DNA of 64,000 nucleotides from UBA1206 sp045600105 (GTDB lineage Bacteria > Bacillota > Clostridia > Oscillospirales > CAG-382): NCBI GenBank assembly GCA_045600105.1, contig JAZRXG010000042.1:16108-80107 (forward strand), given 5' to 3'. Numbering within the stretch: position 1 is the stretch's first letter; each line of letters begins with the position of its first letter. Position numbers and translations under genes: made by a program. Under the pieces are notes generated by a model. It did no database searches. It saw only the letters and a list, made by a program, of their open reading frames with translations, and was not told where the DNA came from. This document shows positions 16,884 through 24,413 of the stretch, in pieces.

Positions 16884-18677
16884 TTACGATTTTTCACGAA
16901 GCTTGGGGTCAAAGGCGTCGCGGAGTCCCTGACCAAGCAGGTTGAGTGAAAGAACGAGAAGGAATATGATGACCGCGGGGAGTATGAATAGGTATCCTCT
17001 GCCATCGATCGTCATCTGTCCGCGGTAGTTGGAAGCAAGCGAGCCGAGGCTGGGCATGGGGATGGAAACGCCGATGCCGAGATAGCTGAGGAAGCTTTCG
17101 GTGAATATCGCGGAGGGTATCTGCAGAGCCGCCGAAATGAAAATGACGGAAATGCAGTTGGGAAGCATGTGCTTGAATATTATCCAGCGTGCGGGAGCGT
17201 CGCAGGCCTTTGCGGCAAGGACGAATTCCTGCTCTCTGAGGGAAAGCACCTGACCTCTGACGAGGCGCGCCATGCCGACCCAGTAAAGGAGGGCGAACAC
17301 GATGAGGATGCTCACGAGTCCGACGCCGCCGAGCTTGTCAACGACGGAGGAAAGAGGACCGTTCTGGAAAATATCCTTGAAAGCGACGGAAAGAAGGATG
17401 ATTATGAGCGTGTCGGGAAGCGAATAGATGATATCGACGATACGCATCATGACAAGGTCGACTTTTCCGCCGAAATAGCCGGAGATCGCGCCGTAAAGCA
17501 CGCCGATGATAACGACGACGACCGCCGCGATTATACCGACGAGGAGGGATACACGCGTTCCGACGATGATCCTTATCGCATAGTCGCGTCCGAGCTCATC
17601 GGTGCCGAGTATATGCGGGAACACGCTCTTGGTCTCTTTGGTGAGAGACGCGGCGGCAGGAACGACAGCGTCGCCCTTTGCGTATTTGAAATCGTCGACG
17701 GGAGCTTTTTCGTTGCTCATATTTCCGTCGAAAGTGAGTCTGTATCTGTCGGGTTTGCTCTTGCTGTTGTATCTGTAATTGACGGAAGCGCCTTCGTCGG
17801 CGACGCCGTCACCGTCGGAATCGGCTGCCCAGACGGCATAAAGCGTGGTATCGGACGAAACCGCGAAGTTCTTTGCGATGACGTCTTCGCTGTAAGTATC
17901 GTAATTGGACGCGTCGATCACGGGAAGGTCTGACTTAAGAGACCAGCCGGTGAACACGGCGCCGTCTTTTTTGAAGTCACCCGTTTCGTTGCTCGGGGTG
18001 ATCTTGTCGGTCGAAACGTATTCGAAGGTGTCTTCGGGGAGAGTTCCCGTGCCGCCGTTCAGATCGTAAGTGATCTTGTATCTGGGAACGAGAACGCTTT
18101 CCGCGGTATTGTTGAAAAGGTCCGCGCCGAAATCGGCTTTTCCGTCGCCGTTCTTGTCAACGCCCCATACGGCGTAAAGCTCGCAGGTCGAATCGGAGAA
18201 CGTAAGCGGAGCGGTAACGAAGTATTCTTTGACTTCGTTCAGATATTCTTCGCTGTCGATGACGAGAAGTCCGTGATAATGAGTGATGTCGTCTTTTCCG
18301 AGCGACCAGCCCATAAACACGGCATCTTCTTCCATAAGGATCTTTTCACGCGGTGAATACTCGAACGGGCCGAGAAATTCGCCGGCGATACTGTCGCGGC
18401 TGCCGGAGCTCGTACTGTAATCGTACGGATAGAAAAGCGGAACTATGAACGCCGTGAGCGTGAGGAACACGACGATTATGAGGCACGCCATGGAAAGCTT
18501 GTCCTTGCGGAGCCTGCGAAGGCTGTCCTTGAGGAAGCTCGTGCTTTCACGCATGTGGTCCTGCTGCGCTTTTTCCTCATCCGTGGCAAGCTCGAACTTG
18601 GAAAGATCGAGCTGCAGGCTGAACGGGTTCTTTTTCGGCATTTTGTCATTGGGTCTGTTGGAATTCATTTCAGACAT
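16884..18677 (-). CDS. oppC: oligopeptide ABC transporter permease OppC with large extracytoplasmic insertion
   Basis: A 597-residue permease, about twice the usual 290-320. I start at the ATG at 18677, which has GGGAGGG eleven bases upstream, not at the in-frame ATG 11 codons earlier that overlaps oppB. A normal OppC N-terminus and first membrane helix (about residues 60-82, SMACLIIVVFLTLTAFIV) are followed by roughly 260 foreign residues before the normal text resumes at FPHILGTDELGRDYAIRI and continues through the remaining helices and the EQEFVLAAKACDAP coupling loop. The insertion holds two copies of a module with GWSL, LYAVW and a calcium-loop-like DxNGDGxAD, plus an InlB-B-repeat-like ITYDLNGGTGTLPEDTF. 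It would face outwards, near where OppA docks. The frame is intact. Confidence 0.9.
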   Translation of the reverse strand: MSEMNSNRPNDKMPKKNPFSLQLDLSKFELATDEEKAQQDHMRESTSFLKDSLRRLRKDKLSMACLIIVVFLTLTAFIVPLFYPYDYSTSSGSRDSIAGEFLGPFEYSPREKILMEEDAVFMGWSLGKDDITHYHGLLVIDSEEYLNEVKEYFVTAPLTFSDSTCELYAVWGVDKNGDGKADFGADLFNNTAESVLVPRYKITYDLNGGTGTLPEDTFEYVSTDKITPSNETGDFKKDGAVFTGWSLKSDLPVIDASNYDTYSEDVIAKNFAVSSDTTLYAVWAADSDGDGVADEGASVNYRYNSKSKPDRYRLTFDGNMSNEKAPVDDFKYAKGDAVVPAAASLTKETKSVFPHILGTDELGRDYAIRIIVGTRVSLLVGIIAAVVVVIIGVLYGAISGYFGGKVDLVMMRIVDIIYSLPDTLIIILLSVAFKDIFQNGPLSSVVDKLGGVGLVSILIVFALLYWVGMARLVRGQVLSLREQEFVLAAKACDAPARWIIFKHMLPNCISVIFISAALQIPSAIFTESFLSYLGIGVSIPMPSLGSLASNYRGQMTIDGRGYLFILPAVIIFLLVLSLNLLGQGLRDAFDPKLREKS

Positions 18678-18693
18678 TTTTCCGCCCTCCCGT

Positions 18694-19650
18694 TCACGAG
18701 AAATCCACACGGTGATCTATGACCTTGTAAAGCACGTCGCTTATAAGGTTCATGGCGAGCATAAGCACCGAAAGAAGCACGGTGGTGCCCATTATCATCG
18801 TGTAGTCGAGGTTTTTGATGGAATCTATGAAATATCCGCCGATACCGGGGACCGAGAAAATGCTTTCAACGACGAAAGAACCGGTAACTATGTACGCGAT
18901 CATCGGGCCCGCGTAGGAAATGACGGGGGCAAGCGAGTTGCGGAGCGCGTGCTTGAAGAGCACCTTTCTTTCGGGGACGCCCTTTGCTCTCGCGGTCCTG
19001 ATATAGTCCTGACCGAGCGAATCGAGCATGGAGGAACGCGTGAGACGGGTTATGTATGCCGCGGGATAGAGCGAAAGCGCGATAATGGGAAGAATGAGTC
19101 CCATAAACGAGCCTTCACCCGCGAGTATGCTCTGTATCGAGCTGCCCATGGACGGAAAAACCCTCCATTTGACGGTGAGGGTCCAGAGCGCGATAACGCC
19201 GATAACGAACGACGGCACCGAAACGGAAGCGGTCGAAAGTATGAGTATGAGCTTGTCCTGCCATTTTGAGCGCTTGATGGCGGCAAGAGAGCCGAAGATG
19301 AGCCCGATTATGATGGCGAGGATCGCGGCGCTGAGACCTATGAACGCCGAAGTCGCAAAGCCCTGCATAACGAGGTCTATCACGTTGAGGCCTTTATAAT
19401 AAATGGACTGACCGAAATCGAGTTTTACCGCGTTTTTAAGATAAATAAGATACTGCGTGCCGAGCGGCTTATCGAGCCCGTATTTTGCGTTGAGGGCGTC
19501 CATCGTAGACTGAGGGATGGCCTTCTCGCCGACGAAGGGGCTGCCCGGGACGGCGTGCATGATGAAAAAGGTAACGGTGATTATGATGAAAAGGGTGAGC
19601 AGCGCAAGCCCGAGTCTTTTCAATATATAAATCAACATTTTTTTATCCAT
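18694..19650 (-). CDS. oppB: oligopeptide ABC transporter permease OppB
   Basis: A 318-residue inner permease with a first helix at the N-terminus (YILKRLGLALLTLFIIITVTF region) and the usual large loop before the remaining helices. The EAA-type coupling loop is YIRTARAKGVPERKVLFKHA. I choose the ATG at 19650 because AAGGAG lies eight bases upstream; a GTG three codons earlier overlaps that site. It is the first gene of oppBCDFA and is preceded by a strong promoter at 19771-19799 and a leader of about 110 bases. Confidence 0.93.
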   Translation of the reverse strand: MDKKMLIYILKRLGLALLTLFIIITVTFFIMHAVPGSPFVGEKAIPQSTMDALNAKYGLDKPLGTQYLIYLKNAVKLDFGQSIYYKGLNVIDLVMQGFATSAFIGLSAAILAIIIGLIFGSLAAIKRSKWQDKLILILSTASVSVPSFVIGVIALWTLTVKWRVFPSMGSSIQSILAGEGSFMGLILPIIALSLYPAAYITRLTRSSMLDSLGQDYIRTARAKGVPERKVLFKHALRNSLAPVISYAGPMIAYIVTGSFVVESIFSVPGIGGYFIDSIKNLDYTMIMGTTVLLSVLMLAMNLISDVLYKVIDHRVDFS

Positions 19651-19770
19651 ATCGCTCACTCCTTACATACCGGATACTGCTAAGCGTTTTTTGCATCGCG
19701 GTCCGCGGTCCGGCATTTTAGCCCCGAAAAATGGCGCCGCAAAGCCGTATGCAGACGCAGATACATTTTA

Positions 19771-19799
19771 TTTATACACCGCTTATGCCTTTTTGTCAA
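19771..19799 (-). promoter_or_regulatory. strong sigma-A promoter of opp operon
   Basis: Minus strand: TTGACA (19794-19799), exactly 17 bases, TATAAA (19771-19776). The gene-free stretch 19651-19957 holds this promoter, the opp leader with a direct repeat GGACCGC GGACCGC near 19700, and the malQ terminator; I see no further gene in it. Confidence 0.82.
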
Positions 19800-19912
19800 G
19801 TATAAATGAAAATAATTGACATATTTTTCAAATGGAATTTCATTTTTTGTCTTTCGGAAAGCAAAAAGCCGGCATTGCATCCCCACCGCAAAAAAAGACT
19901 TGAAATGCAAAG

Positions 19913-19940
19913 AAAAAGACGCGTTTTACGCATCTTTTTT
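19913..19940 (-). terminator. terminator of malQ
   Basis: Stem AAAAAGA-GCGT/ACGC-TCTTTTT with one C/A mismatch and a three-base loop, 18 bases after the malQ stop, with a T run on the minus strand. Confidence 0.65.
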
Positions 19941-19957
19941 CCCTGTTTGCAGTCGGT

Positions 19958-21385
19958 TCATCTGCCGTAAATACGGTTCCATTCCGCAAATTTTTTCTTG
20001 TCGATATTTTTAAGCTGTTCTTTGGTGAGGCGGTATTCCCAGTTTCCGTCGCACGAGCCCGGGTGGTTCAGCCTCGTATCGCTGCCGTAAAGCAGCAGAT
20101 CCTGAACGGGAAGCACGATGAGACCCGCGGAAGACGCGAAAAGCGTTCTGAGTATCGCGTCGTAGCAGTGATGAATGTCGTCGCTGTCGTAGCCGCAGTA
20201 ATCGAAAAGTCTTCTTCTCTCCTCCGGCGACGCCTCCCAGACGTAGCCGAGCAGGGTGTTGTTGTCGTGAGTCCCCGTGTAGGCGATGCAGTTGTTCACG
20301 TAGTTGTGCGGCAGGTGAGGCGACGCGGGATCGCCGAGGAACGCGAACTGCATGATTCGCATTCCGGGAAATCCGCTGTCTTTCACGAGCTTCACCACGT
20401 CTTCGGTGATGTCACCGAGATCCTCGGCGATGAGCAGCTTGTCGGTGGCGCTCTTGAGCGCGTCAATGAGTTTCATTCCGGGACCCTTGAGCCACTTGCC
20501 GTTCCTTGCGGTCTTTTCGGACGCGTCGATGGCGAAATAAGACTCGAAAGCTCTGAAATGGTCTATCCTTACCCCGTCAAAAAGCTCGGTCATGAAGGAA
20601 ATGCGTTCCTTCCACCAGGCAAAGCCGTCTTCTTCCATCTTTTTCCAGTCATAGAGCGGGTTGCCCCAGAGCTGACCGTCGGCGCAGAAATAATCGGGAG
20701 GCACTCCCGCGACGAGCGACGGACGTTTTCTTTCGTCAAGCAGGAAAAGATCGCTGTCCGCCCAAACGTCGGAGCTGTTCCAGTCGACGTATATGGGAAT
20801 GTCGCCGATGATCGAAACGCCTTTTTCGTTCGCGTAAGCCTTTATCTCTTTCCATTGACGGAAGAACGTATACTGGGTGAACCTCCACGTGAGGAGGGTG
20901 TCGCCGTCAGCTTCGTCCGACGTCCATTCATCCCACGGCTTGCCGCCGTTGGCTTCGCGCTTTGCCATAAAGAGGCAGAACCGATCTGTCCTGCGGTGAG
21001 ACGCAAAGAACTTTTCGAGTTCCGCGCTGTTGCCGAAACGGTGAGCCGCTTTGGAAAGAAGAGCGAATCTTTCCTTGTGAAGACGGGCAAATTCGCAGGT
21101 GTACGGTGTTTTCTGACGTGCGGAATCGAGTTCCTCGCGTGTCAGCAGACCTTTTTCAAAAAGGTCCTCGAGATCGATGAAAAACGGGTTCACGCTGAAG
21201 GCGCTGAAGGATTTGTAGGGAGAGTTATAGCCGTCGGGCAGGCAGAACGGAAGCACCTGCCAATAGGAAAAGCCCATTGACGCGATAAAATCTATCCATT
21301 CCTTTGCCGGTTTTCCGAAAGAGCCCTCGGAATGATCGCCCCAGAGGGACGAAACGTGCATGAGTACACCGCTGCCGCGCTTCAT
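19958..21385 (-). CDS. malQ: 4-alpha-glucanotransferase (amylomaltase)
   Basis: A 475-residue GH77 enzyme that transfers alpha-1,4-glucan segments between maltodextrins and releases glucose. The opening RGSGVLMHVSSL, the PFCLPDGYNSPYKSFSAF region, the nucleophile motif DGVRIDHFRAFESYF, LIAEDLGDI (acid/base Glu) and AYTGTHDNNT are all present. It is slightly shorter than the typical 480-510 but complete. It lies just after the 74-residue protein on the same strand. No signal peptide, so it works in the cytoplasm on storage glycogen or imported maltodextrins. Confidence 0.96.
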   Translation of the reverse strand: MKRGSGVLMHVSSLWGDHSEGSFGKPAKEWIDFIASMGFSYWQVLPFCLPDGYNSPYKSFSAFSVNPFFIDLEDLFEKGLLTREELDSARQKTPYTCEFARLHKERFALLSKAAHRFGNSAELEKFFASHRRTDRFCLFMAKREANGGKPWDEWTSDEADGDTLLTWRFTQYTFFRQWKEIKAYANEKGVSIIGDIPIYVDWNSSDVWADSDLFLLDERKRPSLVAGVPPDYFCADGQLWGNPLYDWKKMEEDGFAWWKERISFMTELFDGVRIDHFRAFESYFAIDASEKTARNGKWLKGPGMKLIDALKSATDKLLIAEDLGDITEDVVKLVKDSGFPGMRIMQFAFLGDPASPHLPHNYVNNCIAYTGTHDNNTLLGYVWEASPEERRRLFDYCGYDSDDIHHCYDAILRTLFASSAGLIVLPVQDLLLYGSDTRLNHPGSCDGNWEYRLTKEQLKNIDKKKFAEWNRIYGR

Positions 21386-21405
21386 AAGAGATACTTCCTT
21401 TTTGC

Positions 21406-21630
21406 TTATTTCTTGAAGAGATTGCCGAGTCCGCCGAGCTTGCCCTTGATGTCGTCGATATCGATCTTTGCCTTGATGCCGTCGGTGAGCTTGTCAAGGA
21501 CGTCGTCGGGGACCTTGTCGCCGACAAGACCTTTTACGGTTTCCTTGGGTCCGGATTTGAATTTGGCAAGAAGGTCTCCGCTGCCGGTGATCTTCGATAC
21601 GAGTTCTTCTACTTTTGCTTTGATGTCCAT
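21406..21630 (-). CDS. unrecognised 74-residue basic/acidic helical protein
   Basis: A small protein with a perfect AGGAGG seven bases before the ATG and its own promoter (21664-21692), which is good evidence for expression. Its composition is Lys/Asp/Gly/Leu-rich, with an amphipathic helical look (IKAKVEELVSKI, LLAKF, LDKLTDGIKAKIDIDDIKG) ending LGGLGNLFKK. No signal peptide, no cysteine and no motif that I recognise. It sits 20 bases upstream of malQ on the same strand, so read-through into malQ is likely. I cannot assign a function. Confidence 0.7.
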   Translation of the reverse strand: MDIKAKVEELVSKITGSGDLLAKFKSGPKETVKGLVGDKVPDDVLDKLTDGIKAKIDIDDIKGKLGGLGNLFKK

Positions 21631-21663
21631 GATTGTTCCTCCTGTTATGTTTTGTTTTATCGG

Positions 21664-21692
21664 ATTTTACCACTTTTTATGCAAAAAGTCAA
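21664..21692 (-). promoter_or_regulatory. sigma-A promoter of the 74-residue protein (and malQ)
   Basis: Minus strand: TTGACT (21687-21692), 17-base spacer, TAAAAT (21664-21669). It diverges from the pfkA promoter at 21712-21740; the -35 boxes are about 20 bases apart. Confidence 0.7.
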
Positions 21693-21711
21693 TAGAACAG
21701 GGCGTAAATGA

Positions 21712-21740
21712 TTGACAAATCGACGGGCGCATTGTATAAT
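21712..21740 (+). promoter_or_regulatory. consensus sigma-A promoter of pfkA
   Basis: TTGACA (21712-21717), exactly 17 bases, TATAAT (21735-21740): a perfect match to the sigma-A consensus. The start codon is at 21773, giving a leader of about 25 bases. Confidence 0.9.
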
Positions 21741-21772
21741 CATAAAAAAAGAACGATCGGGGGATATGATAT

Positions 21773-22837
21773 ATGGGCAACTTCAAAAGAATAGGCGTGC
21801 TTACCTCCGGAGGCGACGCGCCCGGCATGAACGCGGCGGTACGCGCCGTCACGCGTCTCGCGCTCGTCAAGGGCATCGAGGTCTTCGGCATCTACAACGG
21901 ATATCAGGGACTCATCAACAACGAGATAAAGCAGCTTGCCGAACGCGACGTTTCGTATATAATCAACCGCGGCGGCACGATGCTTTACACCGCGAGAAGC
22001 GACGAATTCAAAACAAAGGAAGGCATCGCGAAGGCGGTCGCCACCTGCCGCAGCATCGGACTCGACGGAATCGTCACCATCGGCGGCGACGGTACTTTCC
22101 GCGGAGCGGTCGACCTGACCGACGCCGGAGTTCCCTGCATCGGCATCCCCGGCACGATAGACAACGACATCGCGTCCACCGACGCCACGATAGGCTTCGA
22201 CACGGCGATGAACACCGTCGTCGACCTCGTGGACAAGCTGCGCGACACGGGCGAAAGCCACGCGAGATGCAACGTGGTCGAGGTCATGGGCCGCGAGGCG
22301 GGCGACATTGCCCTCAACACGGCCATCGCCGTCGGCGCCATCTGCGCGGTCATCCGCGAGATACCCACCAATTTCGACAAGCTTTTCGCCAAAATGATAG
22401 ACGCGAGAAAGCACGGTAAACGCAATTTCATAATAATCGCGAGCGAGGGCATCGGCAGCGACTACTGCGAGCACCTCTGCACCGAAATACAGGAAAAAAC
22501 GGGCATCGACACCCGTTTCGTGCGCCCCGCGCATATCCAGAGAGGCGGCTCGCCGACACTCCGCGACAGAGTGCTTGCCACACAGATGGGCTGCGCCGCG
22601 GTCGAGACGCTGGTCAGCGGTCAGATGAAAAAGGTCATCTGTCTGCGTGACAACGCGATCACCACGATGGACATCCACGAAGCGCTCTATCTTGACAAGA
22701 TGATGAAGAACACGCTCACCACCGAGGAAGCCGACCGCATACCGCCCAACATCCTTTACGATATGCGCCGTCTCGTCGCAGACAAAATGGCGTACAAGAC
22801 CTACCTCAACTATATGATAACGAATATAGTGTTGTGA
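21773..22837 (+). CDS. pfkA: ATP/PPi-dependent 6-phosphofructokinase
   Basis: A 354-residue phosphofructokinase that phosphorylates fructose 6-phosphate in glycolysis. Motifs run in order: LTSGGDAPGMNAAV (nucleotide site), YNGYQGL, TIGGDGTFRGA, PGTIDNDI with the catalytic Asp, IGFDTAMNT, VEVMGREAGDIA and the HIQRGGSPTLRDR effector/substrate region. In GGDGT the residue after GGD is Gly, as in ATP-using enzymes, but the phosphoryl donor is not certain from this alone. The start follows GGGGGATATGATAT. A small membrane protein gene overlaps its stop by four bases. Confidence 0.95.
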   Translation: MGNFKRIGVLTSGGDAPGMNAAVRAVTRLALVKGIEVFGIYNGYQGLINNEIKQLAERDVSYIINRGGTMLYTARSDEFKTKEGIAKAVATCRSIGLDGIVTIGGDGTFRGAVDLTDAGVPCIGIPGTIDNDIASTDATIGFDTAMNTVVDLVDKLRDTGESHARCNVVEVMGREAGDIALNTAIAVGAICAVIREIPTNFDKLFAKMIDARKHGKRNFIIIASEGIGSDYCEHLCTEIQEKTGIDTRFVRPAHIQRGGSPTLRDRVLATQMGCAAVETLVSGQMKKVICLRDNAITTMDIHEALYLDKMMKNTLTTEEADRIPPNILYDMRRLVADKMAYKTYLNYMITNIVL

Positions 22838-23124
22838 AAAAGATCCGTCCGAAGAAAGCAAAAATCATTATTCCGGTCTGCATTGCCGCGATCCTTCTGT
22901 TCCTGTTTCTTCCGATCCCGACGGGAAGCTATGATGACGGCGGAACAAGAGAATACTCCGCCTTGACGTATAAGATCGTTGTCTGGAACAAATTTTTAGC
23001 GGAAGTCAACGGAGACGGCTCCGTAGGAGATTTTTACACTTATCACAAAACGTCGGTTTTCTGGTTTCCCGACAATTACAAAAGCATTGACGATTTGTGG
23101 AAAATGGAAAGAAACATTCCTTGA
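22834..23124 (+). CDS. small membrane-anchored protein, unknown function
   Basis: A 96-residue protein beginning with GTG inside the end of pfkA (GTGA overlap), so it is probably translated by coupling; no separate ribosome site is visible. A basic start (KKIRPKKAK) precedes one hydrophobic helix (IIIPVCIAAILLFLFLPI). The remainder would lie outside: GSYDDGGTREYSALTYKIVVWNK and VFWFPDNYKSIDDLW. I have an impression of similar short proteins in other Clostridia, but have no function to offer. A hairpin-rich repeat element starts 19 bases after its stop. Confidence 0.62.
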   Translation: MKKIRPKKAKIIIPVCIAAILLFLFLPIPTGSYDDGGTREYSALTYKIVVWNKFLAEVNGDGSVGDFYTYHKTSVFWFPDNYKSIDDLWKMERNIP

Positions 23125-23248
23125 TATACAATAAAATTTACAGCTCGTCCCGAATGCCACGGGTTGATAAGGATGTTTTTTGATTTGCTCTGTAATATCA
23201 ATGATACGATATGTTGACAAATCCCGGTTTGGCAAGCCAAAAGAAACA

Positions 23249-23279
23249 ACCCGCTGAAAAATACTTCTTTTCAGCGGGT
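23249..23279 (+). terminator. hairpin, possible terminator for pfkA transcript
   Basis: A perfect 12-bp stem ACCCGCTGAAAA/TTTTCAGCGGGT with a seven-base loop. The following ATCTTTGTC is only weakly T-rich, so termination is possible rather than certain. It lies within the repeat element. Confidence 0.5.
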
Positions 23280-23306
23280 ATCTTTGTCTCATATCACAGC
23301 AAGCAG

Positions 23307-23497
23307 GGAAATTATATATAATTTCCGAGTGATGTTTGCCCTGTCGGGCAAGTGATGTTATGCCTTGCGGCATAGTGATGTTTTTGCTTTGCAAAAGTGA
23401 TGTGATGTATTCCACCCACGCCCGCAGGCACATCACCCGCCGGAGGCGAACATCACGCACGAAGTGCACATCACATTCAACGCAGTGGAATACATCG
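23307..23497. repeat. GTGATGT-linked hairpin array (copy 1)
   Basis: Perfect 20-base palindrome GGAAATTATATATAATTTCC (23307-23326), then hairpins TTGCCC/GGGCAA, TATGCC/GGCATA and TTTTGC/GCAAAA, each preceded by GTGATGT (23329, 23352, 23375) and the last followed by it (23397). A closing stem GATGTATTCCAC (23404-23415) pairs with GTGGAATACATC (23485-23496). Between its arms the linker is the complement, ACATCAC (23430, 23450, 23468), separating GCC/GGC, CGCC/GGCG, GCAC/GTGC and ATTCAAC/GTGGAAT. Eight small hairpins in all. The strand on which it acts, if any, is unknown. Confidence 0.85.
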
Positions 23498-23569
23498 TTT
23501 TCGGCGCGTGACGAAAATGCTTCAAAAAACATCCTTATGGGCACGCGCCGAAAAGGACGAGCCGCGTTT

Positions 23570-24112
23570 TTATAACGTGTACGACGCGTAAACGTTTCCT
23601 TCAAGGTCTTTGAACGTGAAGGTGTCGTTTTCGTAAATAATATAGCTTTTCCGGCTGTTTTCTTTGGGAATGGATACCGAACCGGGGTTGACGTAAACGA
23701 AGTTTTCGTGTTTTCTGAACGCGGGAACGTGCGTGTGTCCGCAGAGCAGCACCGTTTTTCCGTATATCTCGGGCGGATCATCCTCACCGTAAGTGTGTCC
23801 GTGAGTGCAGAACATTTCGGTTTTTCCGTCATAAATCAGCACGCAGGACGCGAGTATCGGGAACGGGAGCACCATCTGGTCGACCTCGGTGTCGCAGTTG
23901 CCTCTGACGCACAAGACCCGTCCTTTCAGCCCCGACAGCAGCGTTATCACCCTTTTGGGGTCGTAGCCCGACGGCAGGTCGTTTCTTGGACCGTGATAAA
24001 GCAGATCACCGAGAAGAATTATTTTTCCGGCGTTTTCGGCATCGACGCGGCTTGTCAGCTTTTCACAGCATACGGCGTCGCCGTGGATATCGGACGCGAT
24101 AAGCAATTTCAT
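23570..24112 (-). CDS. yfcE: YfcE-family phosphodiesterase
   Basis: A 180-residue calcineurin-like metallophosphoesterase. Metal-binding motifs are present in order: ASDIHG, LLGDLLYHGPRN, VRGNCDTEVDQM, THGHTYG and CGHTHVP, followed by NPGSVSIPK. These match E. coli YfcE closely, which hydrolyses phosphodiesters such as bis-pNPP in vitro; its natural substrate is unknown. It is the last gene of the spoIIR-addBA transcript on the minus strand. The right terminal repeat of the MITE-like element starts eight bases after its stop. Confidence 0.9.
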   Translation of the reverse strand: MKLLIASDIHGDAVCCEKLTSRVDAENAGKIILLGDLLYHGPRNDLPSGYDPKRVITLLSGLKGRVLCVRGNCDTEVDQMVLPFPILASCVLIYDGKTEMFCTHGHTYGEDDPPEIYGKTVLLCGHTHVPAFRKHENFVYVNPGSVSIPKENSRKSYIIYENDTFTFKDLEGNVYASYTL

Positions 24113-24122
24113 TGTTTTTCCC

Positions 24123-24413
24123 TCATATCTTTTTGAATTTGCGGTACGCGTTCACGACGCATACCTTCGACGCGTTGACCATCGTTTCGCTTTCCTTTAC
24201 GCAGTAAACCTCTTCTCCCACGGAGACGGCTGCTTTGACGAGAAACGCGTGATTGCCCGTGACGAAGCCGTAAACGTCTTTTCCGTCGGTGACGGCAAGA
24301 GCGCCGCGTTTCTCGTCGGTATCGGCAAACAGCAGCTTTTCGTTATCGGGAACGAAGCCCTTGCAGGCGTCGATGCCGATGACGCTGAATTTTCCGAGCG
24401 GTCTGTCCTTCAT
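24123..24413 (-). CDS. unrecognised 96-residue protein
   Basis: A 96-residue protein between addA and yfcE. The start overlaps the addA stop by four bases and the stop is ten bases before yfcE, so it is embedded in the operon. It is probably mostly beta strand (KFSVIGIDACKGF, GALAVTDGKDVYGFV, KVCVVNAYRKF). No signal peptide or known motif. I cannot name the family. Confidence 0.62.
   Translation of the reverse strand: MKDRPLGKFSVIGIDACKGFVPDNEKLLFADTDEKRGALAVTDGKDVYGFVTGNHAFLVKAAVSVGEEVYCVKESETMVNASKVCVVNAYRKFKKI

Larger units (their letters stand above)
23143..23562. mobile_element. MITE-like element with 41-base terminal inverted repeats and internal hairpin array
   Basis: This 420-base stretch fills the gap between the small membrane protein gene (+) and yfcE (-). 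Its ends are inverted copies: GCTCGTCC (23143-23150) pairs with GGACGAGC (23555-23562), and ATAAGGATGTTTTTTGA (23167-23183) pairs with its complement at 23522-23538. On both sides exactly 16 unrelated bases separate the two matching blocks. Inside lie a 12-bp hairpin (23249-23279), a short TTTGGC/GCCAAA palindrome (23228-23241) and the GTGATGT hairpin array. No coding sense is visible on either strand. I read it as a non-autonomous repeat; the transposase, if any, is not in the window. Confidence 0.6.

Noticed and set aside
17620..18410. OppC insertion as a frameshift or assembly error
   Set aside because: The frame is unbroken, the inserted part is protein-like with internal repeats, and membrane text resumes exactly at the family's conserved GTDELGRD motif. 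An assembly error cannot be fully excluded without reads, so it stays a check in the finding.
21406..21630. The 74-residue protein as an antitoxin or bacteriocin
   Set aside because: It has no partner toxin gene nearby, no leader with a double glycine and no cysteines; composition alone does not support either.
23307..23497. CRISPR array
   Set aside because: The repeat is only seven bases, the intervening pieces are themselves palindromes of 7-17 bases, the orientation flips halfway, and no cas gene is in the window.
22996..23832. Long minus-strand open frame through the hairpin array
   Set aside because: Its reading is made mostly of the GTGATGT linkers and hairpins and overlaps a plausible plus-strand gene; it has no ribosome site and no protein-like composition.
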